In this document: piece by piece, positions 44,878-54,014 of the stretch
Position numbering within the stretch: the first letter of the stretch is position 1
Layout: each line of letters starts with the position of its first letter
Origin: Armatimonadota bacterium
Lineage (GTDB): Bacteria > Armatimonadota > Fimbriimonadia > Fimbriimonadales > Fimbriimonadaceae
Direction of reading: 5' to 3'
Assembly (NCBI GenBank): GCA_018268315.1
Contig: JAFDWU010000001.1
Coordinates: 39,280 to 103,279, forward strand
Length of the DNA stretch: 64,000 bases
Position numbers and translations under genes: made by a program
The notes under the pieces: generated by a model
Databases searched by the model: none
Told to the model about the DNA's origin: nothing
Seen by the model: the letters and a program-made list of their open reading frames with translations, nothing else

Positions 44878-47450
44878 TCGAGGCCATTTAACTCTAGCGC
44901 GCCGACCACATGCACGTTGGTGGTGTAATCCTTACCAGCCAGCGTCAGCTTCACGTTATAGTCGCCCGGATCAAGGTGCGTGCCCATGCTGAACACGTTC
45001 AGACCCGCCTTCGCGGTGGTTTTCTCGCGATAGAACTCGCGCTTTCCTGCCTTATCGTTTACAACAATCGTCGCTTCGCCAAGCCCATCCTTGATCGCAT
45101 AGAAGTAGAAGATTCCGCGCGGCTGCGTGTTGGGAATGAAGAAGTCTCGATCGCCAACACCAAAGCGGTCTCCGATGACCGGCACGTTCAGGATGTCCCG
45201 CGGCGAGAGGAGGACGACATCGCTGGTGCGGGTCGTCTTGTCGAGCTGATCCAGCGCGGTGCCATCCAGTGTCCAAATACTCCGGCCATGGGTGGCCATG
45301 ATAAGGTCGTGCTCCACCGGGTGGAACTTCAGGTCGTGAACCGCCACCGTCGGGAAGTTCCCCTTGTAGCGCGTCCAGTGGTCGCCGCCGTCGATCGATA
45401 TGTATAGGCCAAACTCCGATCCGAGGAAGATCAGGTCGGGATTCTTATCGCCTTCGCTCAGCGCGTACAGGCTATCGCCATCGGGAATACCGTTGGTGAT
45501 CGGGTTCCACGTCTTGCCGAAATCTGCGGTGACGTAACCGTAGGGTTTGAAGTCGTTTGTGCGGTGGCCGTCGAACAATGCGTAGGCTTTCCCTTCCGCA
45601 AACTTGGACGCAACCACGCGGGAGCACCAAGTGTTCTTGGGCAGGCCCTTGACGTTGCCCACCACATTTGTCCAAGTTTTGCCGCCATCAAGGGTTAGCT
45701 GAAGATTGCCGTCGTCAGTGCCCGCCCAGAGCACGCCCTCTTTTAAGGGCGACTCGCTGAGAGCGACGATGGTGCAATGGCTCTCGGCGCCGGTGTTCTC
45801 AGGAAATACGCTTCCCAGGCCGGGCTTCTGCTTATCCTTATTGTCAGTTGTGAGGTCGGGGCTGATTGGATTCCATGTCTCCCCTCGGTCCTCGCTCTTC
45901 ATCAGCCGGTTTGCGCCAAAGAACAGGGTCTGCGGCTTGAACTTGCTTGTAATGTACGGCGTGTTCCAGTTAAACCGCAGTTTCTCACCCTTGATCTTGG
46001 GCTGAACAAACTTGCTATCGCCGGTCTTGAGATCGGTACGGTACAATGCGCCCCCTTGGCTCTCCGAATAAACGATGTTCGGCGCGGTTGCATCGACTTG
46101 GCAGTAGAAGCCATCGCCGCCGCTAATATTCATCGAATGCCAGAAGGTGACCCCGCCGTATTTCGACTGGGTGGGGATGCCCCAGCTGCCGTTATCCTGC
46201 AGTCCTCCGTAGATCCAGTAAGGACGCCGCAAATCAAAAGCCGCTTGGTAGTACTGGCCGATGGGAAGGTTATTGACGAACTCCCATTTCGCGCCTCGAT
46301 CGCGGCTACGGCCAACGCCGCCATCTTCGCCCACCAAGATCGTGTTGTTATTGGTGGGATCAACCCAGATCGCGTGGTAATCCACGTGGACGCTGGGATT
46401 CATTGTGCGGACGGTCTTGCCTTGATCGTCGCTGTAGTGGAAATTCACACCGGCAAAATAGACGCGGTTAGAATCGATTGGGTCGATGAGCGGGCGGCTA
46501 AAGTAGAAGGGCCGGGGGTTGAACTTGCTCATTTGCTCCCACGTGTCGCCGCCATCCTTGCTTCGGAACACGCCGCCGCCCTGCGCTTCAACGGTGGCGA
46601 TCCAGAGTTTGGGATCCTGACGGCTAACGGTGAGGCCGATGCGGCCCATTGGCCCAGTTGGCAAGCCGGCGGTGATCTTCTTCCAGGTTGCGCCGCCATC
46701 GGTGCTCTTGTAGATGCCGCTGCCGGGGCCGCCATTTAGAAACGTCCAAGGCTGGCGGAGCCTTTGCCAAGCCGCGCACAGCATGGTTTTGCTGTTGGAG
46801 GGGTCTTGCACGAGGTCGATGATGCCGGTCTTGTCGTCGATGAACAACGTTCGCTTCCAGGTCTTGCCCCCGTCGGTGGTCTGATAGATTCCCCGCTCCT
46901 TGTTGTAATCCCACAGGTGGCCGAGGGCGGCTACGGTGACGTGATCCGGGTTGCTGGGGTCGATGAGGATGCGGGCGATATGCTGGGTCTCTTTCAAGCC
47001 CAGGTTGGCCCAAGTCTTCCCGCAATCGGTCGTCTTGTAGATACCGTCCCCCCAGGCTACAGAATTGCGGCTGGCGCATTCGCCAGTGCCAACCCAGATG
47101 ATGTTTGGATTATCTTGTTGTACCGAAACGCAACCCATTGAAGCGGAAGGCTGCTGCTCGAAAATCGGGGTGAAAGTGGTTCCCGCGTTATCGGTTCGCC
47201 AGAGGCCGCCGGAGGCGGAGGCGACGAAGAACGTGCGTGGGTCCTTCTCGTACACGGCGATGTCGGCAATTCGCCCGCCCATGGTTGCGGGGCCAAGCTG
47301 GCGCGCGCTAAGGGGAGCGAGCAGGGTTTCCAGGCTTGGAGGCGGACCTGCGGGCGCCGGAGTAGCGGTTGCCGGGGGCGTGGTTGCAGGCGGAGTCTGG
47401 GCGTTGGATGCCGTGGCGGCAAGAAGAAGGATTGGGAAGTAGCCTTTCAT
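44874..47450 (-). CDS. large secreted BNR/sortilin-like beta-propeller protein
   Basis: 858 aa: a signal peptide (MKGYFPILLLAATASNA), a Pro/Ala/Thr linker and then multiple Asp-box (BNR) repeats such as YKTTDCGKTWANLG, YQTTDGGKTWKRTL, YKSTDGGATWKKIT, FRSKDGGDTWEQMS, MKSEDRGETWNPIS and YISIDGGDHWTRYKG. These form one or two beta-propellers of the VPS10/sortilin-like kind, often annotated as glycosyl hydrolases. The last 150 residues form a separate beta domain. The catalytic role is uncertain. No clear promoter or ribosome site could be assigned. Confidence 0.88.
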   Translation of the reverse strand: MKGYFPILLLAATASNAQTPPATTPPATATPAPAGPPPSLETLLAPLSARQLGPATMGGRIADIAVYEKDPRTFFVASASGGLWRTDNAGTTFTPIFEQQPSASMGCVSVQQDNPNIIWVGTGECASRNSVAWGDGIYKTTDCGKTWANLGLKETQHIARILIDPSNPDHVTVAALGHLWDYNKERGIYQTTDGGKTWKRTLFIDDKTGIIDLVQDPSNSKTMLCAAWQRLRQPWTFLNGGPGSGIYKSTDGGATWKKITAGLPTGPMGRIGLTVSRQDPKLWIATVEAQGGGVFRSKDGGDTWEQMSKFNPRPFYFSRPLIDPIDSNRVYFAGVNFHYSDDQGKTVRTMNPSVHVDYHAIWVDPTNNNTILVGEDGGVGRSRDRGAKWEFVNNLPIGQYYQAAFDLRRPYWIYGGLQDNGSWGIPTQSKYGGVTFWHSMNISGGDGFYCQVDATAPNIVYSESQGGALYRTDLKTGDSKFVQPKIKGEKLRFNWNTPYITSKFKPQTLFFGANRLMKSEDRGETWNPISPDLTTDNKDKQKPGLGSVFPENTGAESHCTIVALSESPLKEGVLWAGTDDGNLQLTLDGGKTWTNVVGNVKGLPKNTWCSRVVASKFAEGKAYALFDGHRTNDFKPYGYVTADFGKTWNPITNGIPDGDSLYALSEGDKNPDLIFLGSEFGLYISIDGGDHWTRYKGNFPTVAVHDLKFHPVEHDLIMATHGRSIWTLDGTALDQLDKTTRTSDVVLLSPRDILNVPVIGDRFGVGDRDFFIPNTQPRGIFYFYAIKDGLGEATIVVNDKAGKREFYREKTTAKAGLNVFSMGTHLDPGDYNVKLTLAGKDYTTNVHVVGALELNGLE

Positions 47451-47574
47451 CGGGTTAGGGGAAACGCTACCCCAAAACTTTAGCGGACTTCGCTATTTGG
47501 TCACCCACGTTTTGTGCGGGTTTGGAGGCTTTGCGTAAAAGTGCATCAATACTGCCCGAATCGCAACCCGGTTG

Positions 47575-48951
47575 CTACTTCACAAGATCGTAGGTATCCA
47601 GGAACGCCGGAATCGAAAGCTCCCAGCCGAGTTCCTTCTGAATCAAATCCGCCAGCGCCTGCTGAGCGCGGGGCTCGCCGTGGACGATGAACGTGTGCTT
47701 CGGCGGGGTCTTGAAGTTCCGCAGCCAGGTCATGATCTCATCCTGCCCGGCGTGCGCGGATAGCGCGTTGATCTTCTCGATCTTCGCCCGGACCTCGACT
47801 TCCTGCCCCATAATATGGATCGGCTCCTGCCCTTCAAGCAGCCGACGGCCAAGCGTTCCCTCGGCCTGATAGCCGGTGAACAGCACGGTCGTATCTGGAT
47901 GCGATAACCGGTGCAGCAGGTGATGGACCACGCGCCCGCCGTTTGCCATGCCACTGCCGCTGATAATCATCATCGGCCCGCGCTGGCTGTTCAGCATCTT
48001 GGATTGCTCGGAGTCGCGGATGTAGGTTAGTCCCTGCGGCTCGAAGGTCTCCGCGTGAGCGCAAATCTCCTTCGTGTCGCCATCGTGCTCCTCGTGGCTG
48101 CTCATGTACACCTTGGTGGTGCTCGTGGCCATCGGGCTGTCCACATAAATTGGGAAGCGAGGCAGGCGGCCTTCGCGCTGTAGCTCAGAGATGTAATAAA
48201 GGATTTCTTGAGTACGGCCGATGGCAAAGCTGGGAGTGACAAGTACGCCGCCACTCTTCAGCACATCCGAAATCACGCGGAAAAGCTGCTCCTTGGGGTC
48301 GTCCTTCGGGTGGCTGCGATCACCATAGGTGCTTTCGACCACCAGATACTCGGTGAAATCGATAACAGTCGGATCCTTGATGATCGGCGTGTTGAAGCGG
48401 CCAAGGTCGCCGCTCATCAGGATCTGCTCGCCATTCTCGAAATAGATTTGGGCGAACGCGCTGCCAAGAATATGCCCCGCCGGCACGTACTTCCACTGCG
48501 CGCCACCGGGCAGCGGATGCAAAAGGTCGTAAGGCAACGCCACGAACTGCTTCATCGTGCGGTAGGCGTCCTTTTCCGTGTAAAGCGGAGTTGGACGGCC
48601 GTGGTTGTGCTTTAGGTTGCGGCGGGCTTCTTCTTCCTGCAAACGGCCAGAGTCCGGAAGGCTAATTCTTGCCAACTCGACTGTTGCGCGGGTTGCATAG
48701 ATCGGGCCCTTGTAGCCATCGATGATGAGGCGCGGAAGCCAGCCGATGTGGTCCATGTGGGCATGGGTGATAACGACGGCATCGATATGGCTGGGGTCGA
48801 TCGGGAATGGCTGCCAATTGCGCTCGTTGAGTTCATGGCTGCCTTGGAACAGGCCGCAATCCACCAGCGTGTTCTTGCCGTTGATGGTAAGGAGATGGCG
48901 CGAACCGGTTACGGTTTGGGCGGCGCCCATGAAGGTAATTCGAGCAGGCAT
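47575..48951 (-). CDS. MBL-fold beta-CASP ribonuclease family protein
   Basis: 458 aa, in the CPSF73/YSH1-like branch of metallo-beta-lactamases that act on RNA. The metal motif VVITHAHMDHIGWLPRL is near residue 58, the beta-CASP region includes ISGSGMANGGRVVHHLLHRL, and the C-terminal motif TFIVHGEPRAQQ is present. CATACT lies 6 nt before the ATG with no ribosome site. It stands as a single gene. Confidence 0.92.
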   Translation of the reverse strand: MPARITFMGAAQTVTGSRHLLTINGKNTLVDCGLFQGSHELNERNWQPFPIDPSHIDAVVITHAHMDHIGWLPRLIIDGYKGPIYATRATVELARISLPDSGRLQEEEARRNLKHNHGRPTPLYTEKDAYRTMKQFVALPYDLLHPLPGGAQWKYVPAGHILGSAFAQIYFENGEQILMSGDLGRFNTPIIKDPTVIDFTEYLVVESTYGDRSHPKDDPKEQLFRVISDVLKSGGVLVTPSFAIGRTQEILYYISELQREGRLPRFPIYVDSPMATSTTKVYMSSHEEHDGDTKEICAHAETFEPQGLTYIRDSEQSKMLNSQRGPMMIISGSGMANGGRVVHHLLHRLSHPDTTVLFTGYQAEGTLGRRLLEGQEPIHIMGQEVEVRAKIEKINALSAHAGQDEIMTWLRNFKTPPKHTFIVHGEPRAQQALADLIQKELGWELSIPAFLDTYDLVK

Positions 48952-48957
48952 ACGCCG

Positions 48958-48963
48958 AGTATG
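48958..48963 (-). promoter_or_regulatory. candidate leaderless promoter of the beta-CASP gene
   Basis: CATACT, 6 nt before the ATG. Confidence 0.4.
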
Positions 48964-48980
48964 CCCGATCTAAGCGTAGC

Positions 48981-49445
48981 TTAGAAGTAGGGCGGGAGGA
49001 CCAGATTGTTCTGGTTAAGACGTCCAGAAGCGAGGACCTTATAAGTTTCGGCTTTCCACGATCCGTCTTCGCGCCTAACAAGATCGACGGAGAGAACTGG
49101 ATTCTCGACGCCGCCCCACTCGCTGCCGCGATCATCAACGCCGACAACGAGGGCGTGAGCATGATCGTCGTGGATCGACAGCAGTTTGTAGTACTTCATC
49201 TGCCCGTTGAAATCGGAAGAGGCGTACGCCTTCTTGCAGGCATCGGCCATCTCACGGCCCTTCAGGTTGGTAAGAGCCTCGATGTACATGTACGGGGCGC
49301 TGAACGTAGACAGGACGCAGAAAAAGACAATCCAAGAGGACCGGGCTTCGACTAGCCTTCCCGGCGACCGCATTCCCAGTGCGATCGAAGTGACCAACAC
49401 CGAACAGAACCCTGCGGCAACAACATAAACGAGAATGCTAATCAT
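48981..49445 (-). CDS. small membrane-anchored protein of unknown function
   Basis: 154 aa from ATG 49445 (MISILVYVVAAGFCSVLVTS). It has two N-terminal hydrophobic segments (the second IVFFCVLSTFSAPYMYIEA), then a beta-rich globular domain (GQMKYYKLLSIHDDHAHALV, VLSVDLVRREDGSWKAETYK). An extension to 49532 overlaps the cation-efflux gene by 28 nt and adds non-hydrophobic residues, so I did not use it. No family was recognised. It follows the cation-efflux gene by 59 nt. Confidence 0.6.
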   Translation of the reverse strand: MISILVYVVAAGFCSVLVTSIALGMRSPGRLVEARSSWIVFFCVLSTFSAPYMYIEALTNLKGREMADACKKAYASSDFNGQMKYYKLLSIHDDHAHALVVGVDDRGSEWGGVENPVLSVDLVRREDGSWKAETYKVLASGRLNQNNLVLPPYF

Positions 49446-49504
49446 CCCATTTGAATGATCGCCTTCCGGTGACAAACCAATAGGTTTACGGGTGAAAACT
49501 GGTA

Positions 49505-50359
49505 CTAACGCGGGTCGACGTGGATGACGCACTGGGCGGGATTGAACCGCTCTTCGATAAGCACTTCCAGGTCGTCGGCCACGTCATGCGCCTGAACCAC
49601 GGTCCAACTATTGGGGACCTCGATGTGGAGGTCGATGTAGTTCGTGTTCCCGCTCACACGTGTTCTTAGGCGGTGGTAGCCGAGGATTCGCGGTTCGGCA
49701 TTGAGCAGCGTCTGCAGCTCGAGGTACTCGTGATCGGGCATGCGCCGATCGATGAGTTGATTGATCGATTCCGTAAGCAGGCGATAGGCGCGATGGGCAA
49801 GCCAGGCCGCGAGGATGAGGGCGAAAACGGCGTCCGCCGCGGAAATGCCGGTCAGCTTGGCTACTAGCAGGGCGGCAAGAACGCCCAGCGTGGTCAGCAC
49901 ATCGCTCAGCAAATGGGTGGCATGAGCTTGCAGCGCGGGGGACCTTTCTTTCTTGCCGATAGAGGCCACGAGTTTCGAGATCGTAAAGCCGACGATCGCT
50001 ACCGCGCTAAGGATGAACAGGCCGGTATCGACCTTCACCAGCTCCACCTTCTCGGTCAGGTGCCGAACCGCATGGTAGGAGATGTAAGCAACCATGCCGA
50101 ATAGGACCAGCGACTCCGCAAAGCTTGCGAGACTCTCAGCCTTGCCGTGGCCGTAGGGATGCTCCTCGTCGGGTGGGGCGGCGGCAACTTTGACCGCAAT
50201 CAGCGTCAACGCCGAAGCGAATATGTCGGTCGCGCTGTGCGCCGCCTCGGTGAGCAAGCTAACAGAGCCGGTGAGGTACGCGCCGACGAACTTCGCGGTG
50301 GTTTGAACCACGTTGAAGCCGAGCGAGAGGGTTGCGGCGCGGGTCTTTAGCGAGGCCAT
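49505..50359 (-). CDS. cation diffusion facilitator (metal efflux) protein
   Basis: 284 aa. A proton-coupled exporter of divalent metal ions (Zn, Fe, Co, Mn). Membrane metal-site motifs are visible in TEAAHSATDIFASALTLIAV (H-x-x-x-D type) and AHATHLLSDVLTTLGVLAAL, and the C-terminal cytoplasmic ferredoxin-like domain includes RVSGNTNYIDLHIEVPNSW. The length is normal. It could work with the His-rich membrane protein at 42 kb or the TerC and Nramp genes in metal balance; that is inference. Confidence 0.93.
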   Translation of the reverse strand: MASLKTRAATLSLGFNVVQTTAKFVGAYLTGSVSLLTEAAHSATDIFASALTLIAVKVAAAPPDEEHPYGHGKAESLASFAESLVLFGMVAYISYHAVRHLTEKVELVKVDTGLFILSAVAIVGFTISKLVASIGKKERSPALQAHATHLLSDVLTTLGVLAALLVAKLTGISAADAVFALILAAWLAHRAYRLLTESINQLIDRRMPDHEYLELQTLLNAEPRILGYHRLRTRVSGNTNYIDLHIEVPNSWTVVQAHDVADDLEVLIEERFNPAQCVIHVDPR

Positions 50360-50460
50360 TTAATCCGTAACTTTGCCAGACCTTCGCAGTATGTCGACAA
50401 TTTTAGGTTCATCCGCTAAGGAAGACGTACCTGCAAGCCAATTTTCATGTAGGGAATCCA

Positions 50461-50757
50461 ATGAAGTCGCCTTCCAGAATTAAACGAGCCGTTTCACTTG
50501 AGCATCTAAAGCGATGCCCGCTTTGCCGGGCGGTGAACGCGGCTTCCAACCCGAACTGCTTTGTATGCGGGTGGAAAGGCGAATTCGAGCATGAGGCAGG
50601 CAAGGTCCACGAGGGTCTCATGGAAATCCTTGAAAGCTGCCCGGAACTGCTGGACGTTTTCGATCACGAGGAGCGCAGAATTGGGCTCTTTGAACGCTTT
50701 GCAAACTTCGTCAGAGCCCGCTTCCGCCGCCACCGCTCGCTTGACTTGCGAGCCTAG
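50461..50757 (+). CDS. small zinc-ribbon-like protein
   Basis: 98 aa. The N-terminal 45 residues contain CPLCRAVNAASNPNCFVCGW, a Cys-x2-Cys...Cys-x2-Cys set typical of zinc ribbons; the rest is an acidic helical segment and a basic Arg-rich tail (RARFRRHRSLDLRA). It might bind nucleic acid or a protein partner. AGGGAA lies just before the ATG. Its stop and that of the convergent S41-like gene are both read from the palindrome CTAG (50754-50757). Confidence 0.7.
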   Translation: MKSPSRIKRAVSLEHLKRCPLCRAVNAASNPNCFVCGWKGEFEHEAGKVHEGLMEILESCPELLDVFDHEERRIGLFERFANFVRARFRRHRSLDLRA

Positions 50758-52400
50758 TCCGGCTTGTACGCCAGAATTGCGTCGATAACCGGGTCCTTTC
50801 CGGTTCGGTACGACTCGAACGTGTAAGGCACGTAGATCTTCGGCGAAATCCACACGCGGTGATCCATCGCCACCGAGTTCTGCCAGTACAGGTCCGAAAT
50901 TGTGCCAGACATGTGCGAATAGGGCAAGGAGAACGGAATGCTCTCGCCCGCAAAGTTCGGGCTTGAGCCGGTGGGCTCACCGGCAAAGATCGCGTTCGTG
51001 AACCTCTCCACCTGCGAGACAAAGCACTGCGCCGCCGAGAAGGTGAATTGCCCCGTAATAACAAAGAGCTTTCCATTCTCGTTGACTTTCGACTTAATGA
51101 GGCCGAGCAGCAAGGGCTTGTTCAGGAAGTTGTTGCCACCGCCGTTCCAGCGAGTATCGACAATCAGGCGATCCACGTCGTGGGAATCGATGAACTTGAA
51201 CATTTCTTCAGAGAAGGCTTTTATGCTCGGCCCCTTTTCCTGGTTCTGCACCCCATTGAACTGGAAATAGACCGTCTTGGTATCGGGCAGATACTCGTAC
51301 CAATAGAGCTTCTCGCGTTTCTTGAAAGTTAGCGGTGTTTCGGGCGCCTTGCTGCGAAGGAGAATCCACTCATCCTTGGGCGGGGCGACCGCTTTGCCGT
51401 CCTTATGGGAGTGCGTCGAATCTTGGCCCGACATTGCCGCTTCCAGCGACACGTCTTTCTTTGCGCCATTCTGTTCAATCGTTAGTGTGACCTTATTGCC
51501 CGCGCCGAATCCCATCGCGTTCAGGGTCCACGGTCTTTGGAAATACTCGGGCGCTTGCACTCTCAGCCACTGGCTGTTCTCCCTTCCGACAAGGTCGGCA
51601 ACCTTGGGCCAGATCTCATCCATCGGGTGGCCGTTCATGGCGATAACCTTCGCTCCCAGCAAGTCGGCATGATCTGGCGCAGTTGCGTGAATATAGAGGC
51701 CATCTGGAAAGGCGAAAAAGCGGACGGGTAGGACAGCCGCCGGTCGGCCGGGGCGGATGTGCGTATGGCCGTCGCCAGCCGCCGCTCCGATCTTCATGAA
51801 CTCGAGGGTTATCTGCTCGTCGGTTAGGTTCGGGATATCGGCCTCGAGTCTTGCCGCCATTTCATCAAGTTTCGTGTCGCGAGAGTGGATGTATCGGAAG
51901 TCAAGCCGATGAAGCTCACGCATGAAGAAGCGCAGGTCATAGCGCCAGCCGTCTGCCTTCGAGAGATGGGAAACATCCTCATCGCCAACCAGTTCGTGAT
52001 ACTTCTTCTCGCCTCGCAGGGATTTAAAATCATCGTCGGTTTGCGCCTGATGGAGGTCTCGAAATCCCGCATTGATAGCCTTCTCAAGGTTGGATAGCGC
52101 CAGATCCTTCTTGCCGTCGAGGGCGTAGCAGCAAGCGATGAAATACGGCATGTCCCATGGATAGCTGACGCCTAGTTCATCCGCCTTCTCTAACGCAGGA
52201 ATCGCTTCGGCAAACTTCTTTGCATCGTAGCGGGCTTTCCCAAGCTGTAGCCAGTTGTGCGGATCGGTGGGGTTCTCCTGGGTCCGCTTAAGCCATCGTG
52301 CTTCTGAGCTTTCGGCTTGAGCGTATGAAGCCACCACGGGTGAGGTCGCCAGATGGACAGGGGAAAAGATGAGATGGGCAGCGATAAGAGCCGTCAGCAT
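50754..52400 (-). CDS. exported TPR-S41-like peptidase
   Basis: 548 aa: signal peptide (LTALIAAHLIFSPVHL), a TPR-like region (PHNWLQLGKARYDAKKFAEA), a PDZ-like middle part, and a C-terminal S41-type domain. The catalytic Ser is in GQFTFSAAQCFVSQ; strands such as RLIVDTRWNGGGNNF belong to the same fold. S41 proteins are C-terminal processing or tricorn-like proteases. The Lys partner is not evident to me, so activity is uncertain. TAATAT lies 6 nt before the ATG, suggesting a leaderless mRNA. Confidence 0.82.
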   Translation of the reverse strand: MLTALIAAHLIFSPVHLATSPVVASYAQAESSEARWLKRTQENPTDPHNWLQLGKARYDAKKFAEAIPALEKADELGVSYPWDMPYFIACCYALDGKKDLALSNLEKAINAGFRDLHQAQTDDDFKSLRGEKKYHELVGDEDVSHLSKADGWRYDLRFFMRELHRLDFRYIHSRDTKLDEMAARLEADIPNLTDEQITLEFMKIGAAAGDGHTHIRPGRPAAVLPVRFFAFPDGLYIHATAPDHADLLGAKVIAMNGHPMDEIWPKVADLVGRENSQWLRVQAPEYFQRPWTLNAMGFGAGNKVTLTIEQNGAKKDVSLEAAMSGQDSTHSHKDGKAVAPPKDEWILLRSKAPETPLTFKKREKLYWYEYLPDTKTVYFQFNGVQNQEKGPSIKAFSEEMFKFIDSHDVDRLIVDTRWNGGGNNFLNKPLLLGLIKSKVNENGKLFVITGQFTFSAAQCFVSQVERFTNAIFAGEPTGSSPNFAGESIPFSLPYSHMSGTISDLYWQNSVAMDHRVWISPKIYVPYTFESYRTGKDPVIDAILAYKPD

Positions 52401-52406
52401 GCCCTT

Positions 52407-52412
52407 ATATTA
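52407..52412 (-). promoter_or_regulatory. leaderless promoter of the S41-like gene
   Basis: TAATAT then AAGGGC then ATG: a 6-nt gap. Confidence 0.55.
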
Positions 52413-53228
52413 GTTGGCGGCAAGGCTCTGGCGCTTGGACGATCTGAACCAATTAAGCTCGCTCGGCTTGAGATCAAACTTGCGGCGCACAATGCGCGAA
52501 AGATAAGCCTGATCGCAAAAGCCGCTTTCGATGGCGGCATCGCCAATGGCCATACCCTCCAGAATCAGGCGGTGAGCGTTCGCAACGCGCGCCTGCTGGA
52601 GGTAGTCGGTGAGCGTTATGCCGTAGAACCGGCGAAATGCCCGCGCCAAGTACACCGGATGAACGGCAACCTCTCGGGCTAGCGATGCAAGGGAGATGCT
52701 CTCTTGGAAGCGGGTATCAATCGCTGCTCGAACGGCGCGGAGCCACGTTGGCAACCGTGTTTCTTCTGCACGTGGGCAGAGATAGATCAGGTCGAGGAGT
52801 TCGAGCGCGGAGTCTTCTAACTCTGACGGGCTGCCAGCTTGGATTCGCGCGGTGAGCTTGGTGGAGATTTGCCTTGCGCGAGGGCGTCCGAGGACGAGGC
52901 CATCGCGTGGGGGCGCGCTGAGTTCTAGGCTGCCAAGCCAATCTAGGTCGAAGGCGATATTGAGGCCAATCATGCCTCCCGGACCAACGAATGTCTTATG
53001 CGGTCGCTCCTGCTGGTGATACAGAAGCTGAGAAACTGGCTGTTCCAACTCGCCATGCTCGTTAATCTCGCGGTGGTGACCGGAAACCAGCAGGAAGAAG
53101 CCGGGCAATTCGTGGGTGTGCCGAGGAAGGACCGTGTTGGGCTCATACCGGCAAGCAGTAAGGTACACGCCGCCAGTCTTGCGCTGCTGCAATTGGGAAC
53201 CGAAATAGGTCCCTGGCGACATCCTCAT
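52410..53228 (-). CDS. AraC family transcriptional regulator
   Basis: 272 aa. The N-terminal 160 residues are a cupin-like ligand domain (PRHTHELPGFFLLVSGHHRE). The C-terminal region carries two AraC-type helix-turn-helix motifs: SLASLAREVAVHPVYLARAF and GDAAIESGFCDQAYLSRIVR. The target is unknown; the divergent or neighbouring S41-like gene is an obvious candidate. TTTAAT lies 6 nt before the ATG. Confidence 0.92.
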   Translation of the reverse strand: MRMSPGTYFGSQLQQRKTGGVYLTACRYEPNTVLPRHTHELPGFFLLVSGHHREINEHGELEQPVSQLLYHQQERPHKTFVGPGGMIGLNIAFDLDWLGSLELSAPPRDGLVLGRPRARQISTKLTARIQAGSPSELEDSALELLDLIYLCPRAEETRLPTWLRAVRAAIDTRFQESISLASLAREVAVHPVYLARAFRRFYGITLTDYLQQARVANAHRLILEGMAIGDAAIESGFCDQAYLSRIVRRKFDLKPSELNWFRSSKRQSLAAN

Positions 53229-53234
53229 TCAGTT

Positions 53235-53240
53235 ATTAAA
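53235..53240 (-). promoter_or_regulatory. candidate leaderless promoter of the AraC-family gene
   Basis: TTTAAT, 6 nt before the ATG; no Shine-Dalgarno. Confidence 0.4.
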
Positions 53241-53277
53241 CCGGGTCTCGCCTCGTTCCGTAAGCCATCCGGCCTAG

Positions 53278-53994
53278 TTACATTAAGCTTCTCGTCTCGC
53301 CTGGCTTCATCGGCCAGGTCTCGATGCCCAGTTTGTCGCATTCGGCAAGGAAGTCTTCCACCTTCCCCGGAAGCACCTCAAACGTTCCGTAATGAATCGG
53401 GATCACTACCTTGGCGCCGCATAGCTTTGCCGCTTGCGCGGCGTCTTCCGGACCCATAGTGTAGTGCCCGCCCACCGGCAGAATCGCGACATCCGGCTTG
53501 TATTGCTCAGCGATTTCTGCCATTTCGGGATAAATGAATGTGTCGCCCGCGTGGTAGATCGTGTGCGAGCCGTCCTGAACCACAACGCCGCAAGGCGCGC
53601 CAAGTTCATGGCTCACGCCATCCTTGGTCTTGTAGGAGTTCCGATGGTCTGCCCTCGTGAGGGAGACCTTTAGGCCATTTTTCTCGCTTGCCTTATCGCG
53701 AGCCATCCGCACAAGCTGGGCTTCGGGCACGCCATCGTGGTGGAACAGTTCAGCGAGTTCATCAATGGCGAACACGGTCGAGCCATGCTTGACCGCAAGG
53801 TCGGCAACCTCGCCCGCGTGATCGCCATGACCATGAGTCACTACGATGACATCCATTCGATTGGGATTCTTCATCGCTTCCGGACATTGCGGGTTATCTT
53901 TCAGCCAGGGATCGATGGCAATGGTGTAGTCGCCCGCCCGCAGGAACACAGATGCGTGACCCACGAACTGAATGGCATCGATCGCTAAGCTCAT
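53278..53994 (-). CDS. UPF0173-type metallo-beta-lactamase fold hydrolase
   Basis: 238 aa. The metal motif VVTHGHGDHAGEVADLAVKH is intact, with later ligands in ADHRNSY, YHAGDTFIYPEM and IPIHYGTFEVLP. The protein matches the UPF0173 (YtkL-like) set of MBL proteins; the substrate is not established. TAGAAT lies 6 nt before the ATG. It is 20 nt from the glgA stop in the same direction, so some read-through is possible. Confidence 0.92.
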   Translation of the reverse strand: MSLAIDAIQFVGHASVFLRAGDYTIAIDPWLKDNPQCPEAMKNPNRMDVIVVTHGHGDHAGEVADLAVKHGSTVFAIDELAELFHHDGVPEAQLVRMARDKASEKNGLKVSLTRADHRNSYKTKDGVSHELGAPCGVVVQDGSHTIYHAGDTFIYPEMAEIAEQYKPDVAILPVGGHYTMGPEDAAQAAKLCGAKVVIPIHYGTFEVLPGKVEDFLAECDKLGIETWPMKPGETRSLM

Positions 53995-54000
53995 GCCCTC

Positions 54001-54006
54001 ATTCTA
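54001..54006 (-). promoter_or_regulatory. leaderless promoter of the UPF0173-type gene
   Basis: TAGAAT then GAGGGC then ATG: a 6-nt gap. Confidence 0.5.
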
Positions 54007-54014
54007 GTGGATTC

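Noticed and set aside
45777-46739. 320-codon open frame on the plus strand
   Set aside because: Antisense to the BNR-repeat gene, whose Asp-box repeats are clear; no independent start signal.
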